NCBI GenBank assembly: GCA_907163375.1
Contig: CAJQUW010003210.1
Coordinates: 55,698-119,697 of the forward strand
DNA length: 64,000 nucleotides
Source: Prostheceraeus crozeri
Taxonomy: Eukaryota; Platyhelminthes; Polycladida; Euryleptidae
Reading direction: 5' to 3'
Below, piece by piece: positions 61,170 to 64,000 of this stretch. The translations under genes were made by a program, and so were the position numbers. The notes beneath the pieces are model-generated. The model had not been told where the DNA came from. It saw nothing but the letters and a program-made list of their open reading frames with translations, and searched no databases. Positions within the stretch are counted from its first letter, which is position 1. Every line of letters begins with the position of its first letter.

Positions 61170-61960
61170 CTGTTACACATCTGCTAGTATTTGCGTATTA
61201 TGGAACTGCTGATTTTTAGTCTTTGTGTTGTCGACATGTTTCATGGATACATTCACACATATCATTATCATGTAAAAGTCATTTTGTAATGTTCTGATTT
61301 TAAATAGTTCCGAATAAACGCTTACTTCCTTGCTTACTCACAGAGCTATGTGCATACATGATATTCACTTCGCAAATTCATCAATTTTTATGCATTATTT
61401 TCATTACACATTGCTCGCTTAACAATAAAAGTCAGGTATAAGTTTTCATTAACGGTAGCTCTGCGCAACTTAACAGACTTAACATACTGCCAGGAATTCA
61501 ACATTTAGGATCAATTTCCCCAAAACTGTACGAGCAAAGCGAAACTCTTTGATCGTAAACAGTTAAGGAGATTCATTCAGCCTGATTTTACCCTGTTATT
61601 TCCAAGTGTTGATGTGCTGAGCGTTTATCCAAACAAACTTCTCTCTGATTTTTGAAGATCAAAATTGATGTGTACAGATTTCTTATTCATTGCAAGTGTT
61701 GGAGCTGATTTGAATGTTGATAATCAGTTCTGAATGAAGAAACTTCATTTGAATCATAAATGCCCTCACGGATTATTTTACAATTTCTCAGTGTTATATA
61801 CAGTAGATCTGCGTTGACAAGATATTCCTCATAGTTTTACAAAACAAACAGTCATATTAGCCCTCGCCAGACTTTGGTACTTTTCCTAACGCGCCGCACT
61901 GGGGGAAGCGAATTTCGCTCCGTCTCCTTGCTGATCTCCCAAACTATTATACCCACAGCA
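61170..61960. other. LINE 3' tail, then unassigned DNA
   Basis: The first about 150 bases are the probable 3' untranslated end of the LINE. The remainder shows nothing recognisable. Confidence 0.4.
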
Positions 61961-61961
61961 T

Positions 61962-62532
61962 TAAATGTTTTGTTTATCTGCTTCGGTTTGCTAGAAGTGT
62001 GATTAATACGTAATGTACGGCACATAGAGGAACCTATTAAGTGGGCAAAAAGGAATTCCTAATACCTTACAGAGATAGGAAAAAAGTCGTGCGTCGGTTG
62101 CGGATTAATGTGAGTTCCAGCAAAGTGCTTCGATTGCCAATTCCTTCAGATTCGAAGAATTCAGATCATTGCGCACAAGTTTTCTCCATAATGTTGACCC
62201 TTCCGATCATTATTAAAGAAAGTAGCAGGAGCACGAAAATTAGTCCACTTGATGATCCTCTCCTCGGCATTGTTCACTGTATAGTGCACACATTGAATCG
62301 AAGCCCGGCATCGATGTGTGTTTTGGTGTGTGCGAAGTGATATCACAGCACGCACGCATCTCTCACTGGCTGCTTATTGTTTGCCATTTCCAATAGCAAG
62401 CGATGCACGAATTATCCATTCGAGAAGGAGCAAGTTGTCTAATTCTGTGATGTGCCATTTCGATATTAAGGTTACATACAATTCTTCCTTTCTAGGAACC
62501 GAAGCGCACGCAGATGAATCTAATTCTGTGAT
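61962..62532 (-). repeat. Dispersed repeat family G, copy 3 (inverted)
   Basis: On the minus strand it begins ATCACAGAATTAGATTCATC and matches copy 4 at 63842 closely (GGAAGAATTGTATG, TCGAAATGGCACATCACAGA, GCTATTGGAAATGGCAAACA). It then continues to TTTTTGCCCACTTAATAGGT and CTAGCAAACCGAAGCAGATA. Confidence 0.75.
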
Positions 62533-62549
62533 TATACCAATTTTGCCAA

Positions 62550-63840
62550 ACCACATATCAATCGAAGGGGCATTCGAAGGTGATTCAGAAAAACAGAATT
62601 AATTTAATTTGCAATGTCATCGCTAGGATGAGGTGAAGGTCAAGGGTCAAAAAACGTCAATTCTTAACAAATTTCCAGAGATCACTATTTGAAATGGAAA
62701 ATGACAACAAAAACTAATAAACCATACACTAGTCGAAGGACCTGCAAAGGTGGCTAATAAAATGATAATCCTTGATAGTTATGAGATTGCATCATTGTCA
62801 CTAGATGAGGTCAAAGATCAAAAAATTCAAACGTCTAGTTCAACTGAAACCGCACTAAAATTCATTGTCTGAAATACGCTTAATTGTCTCATAGGTGTAA
62901 ATAATTCTTTTCCGATATTACATGTGGTGAAAAATCATTAATATCCGTGACGTTAATCACTTCTCACTGGGAAACATCGCATCATCACAATAGGTAGACC
63001 TATGTGGGGAGACGGGAAAAACAACAACCTTTAAAATGCAGAATCTATATCTATTGCAAGGTCAAGTCAGTTGGGGATGATTTTTGATATGTCTAGTGTA
63101 TTATAACGACTTGAGAATTTTTTGAATATTCCTGAAAATATTTTGAAGTAAACAGAAAAGCTGCTGAGGAACGTGTCAAGTCGCGATAGATGGTCAGAGT
63201 CGTTTTCGTGTATTGGATGTAGAAGTTCGCGTCGGGCCGTGGTGGAGCCACGTGGTTATTCCTGTCGCATTTAAGTTGACTCATTCATTGTAATCACAGA
63301 TCATCCGTTATTTCATCTGACTCGCATAGACTTGAAAAATAAACTTTCTACCTCTGATTTCATTCAATTTCTGTAATTTCGTTATTATTCGCTTAACATT
63401 GATCATTGATTAGTTCACCGGACCATTTGAAGCAAGTCTGAGTGTTCAGTCATGCATGACGCAAACCTCCTCAGACAACGATTTTACAGCGTCGACAGAA
63501 TTGCTGTCGGGAATAATTAAGTTCGTCTCTTCTCCGATGTGGATGAAGACTTCACAATCTTTGCTAGCCTTTTCCTGTTGCCCTCAACACTCGCTTCTCT
63601 CAACAGCACTAGACAAGTTTCTGACTGCCCTTGAGAATATGTAGAGTTTTCGTTTTTCAGAATTGTCACATTTCTTGATAAACTTCTTATCAAGAATTCC
63701 TCAATTGATGCGACAAGGAAAGTGCAATTGATGACTGCACAGCAACTTTTCAGTCGTATTATCATCAGGCTCTGTAGTGTGCCAAGACTCCGGGGAGGAA
63801 GGGGAAGGGGGTTCAGACTCCCCGTCAAAGCATTACCTAG
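62550..63840. other. No gene recognised
   Basis: Two similar phrases (AGGTCAAGGGTCAAAAAACG near 62637; GAGGTCAAAGATCAAAAAATTC near 62808) suggest a weak local repeat of about 170 bases. No coding motif. Confidence 0.4.
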
Positions 63841-63841
63841 C

Positions 63842-64000
63842 TCACAGAATTAGATTCATCTGCGCGCGTCTTCGGTTTCCTGGAGAGGAAGAATTGTATG
63901 CAACCTTAGTATCGAAATGGCACATCACAGAATTAGACAGCTTGATGGATAATTCGTGCATCGCTTGCTATTGGAAATGGCAAACAATAGGCTGTCAGCA
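63842..64000 (+). repeat. Dispersed repeat family G, copy 4 (runs off the window)
   Basis: TCACAGAATTAGATTCATCT through GGAAATGGCAAACAATAGGC. It forms an inverted pair with copy 3, about 1.3 kb apart, with closely similar sequence in the shared part. Confidence 0.75.

Overview
This is AT-rich eukaryotic (animal) DNA made almost entirely of transposable elements at different stages of decay. Every recognisable protein is broken by stops or frameshifts, except one endonuclease-only fragment. There is no bacterial-style gene packing, no operon and no rRNA. The mix of elements (Penelope-like retroelements with GIY-YIG endonuclease, CR1/jockey-type LINEs, piggyBac, two mariner types, Tc1, hAT, fold-back MITEs, a tRNA-derived SINE) fits an animal genome. 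Recurrent words such as TACATGTA and GTAGGCCTA fit an aquatic invertebrate, but the species cannot be named from this sequence, and no host gene could be identified with confidence.

Layout. 1-1.5 kb: end of a spliced, decayed gene of a repeated invertebrate protein family I cannot name. 1.8-2.0 kb: a deleted Tc1 fragment. 3.77-5.25 kb: an IS630/Tc1/mariner-type transposase (minus strand) with a tandem subterminal array. 5.9, 55.8, 62 and 63.8 kb: one dispersed ~0.5 kb repeat family. 13.6, 51.1 and 59.4 kb: ~715 bp fold-back elements with ~300 bp arms, plus a solo arm at 9 kb. 15.77 kb: a near-perfect 38-bp hairpin. 20.4 kb: a hAT-like MITE. 21.05-26.99 kb: a mariner split by a Penelope-like element that is itself split by a piggyBac MITE. 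30.4-31.2 kb: LINE remains. 32.8-33.7 kb: a second piggyBac MITE. 33.7-40 kb: a cluster of related MITE copies and a local duplication, containing a Penelope endonuclease fragment (34.5-35.2 kb) and a piggyBac with a decayed transposase (36.4-38.9 kb). 43.6-44.8 kb: a hAT-like element with 8-bp target duplication carrying a LINE fragment. 45.1-46.1 kb: a decayed mariner. 46.6-47.9 kb: a Tc1. 48.7-49.1 kb: a hAT transposase C-terminus. 49.5 kb: a hairpin MITE. 50.0 kb: a tRNA-like SINE head. 54.6-55.0 kb: a Penelope RT fragment. 60.4-61.2 kb: LINE remains.

The genes do not form a pathway. The biology here is transposon layering. Three points stand out: a three-level nested insertion whose order can be read directly; three piggyBac-like elements that keep the same end architecture (TTAA, CCCT, then a GC-rich palindrome, with an extra copy of the end unit) although their sequences differ; and hammerhead-ribozyme-like motifs just after the endonuclease ORF in two separate Penelope copies.
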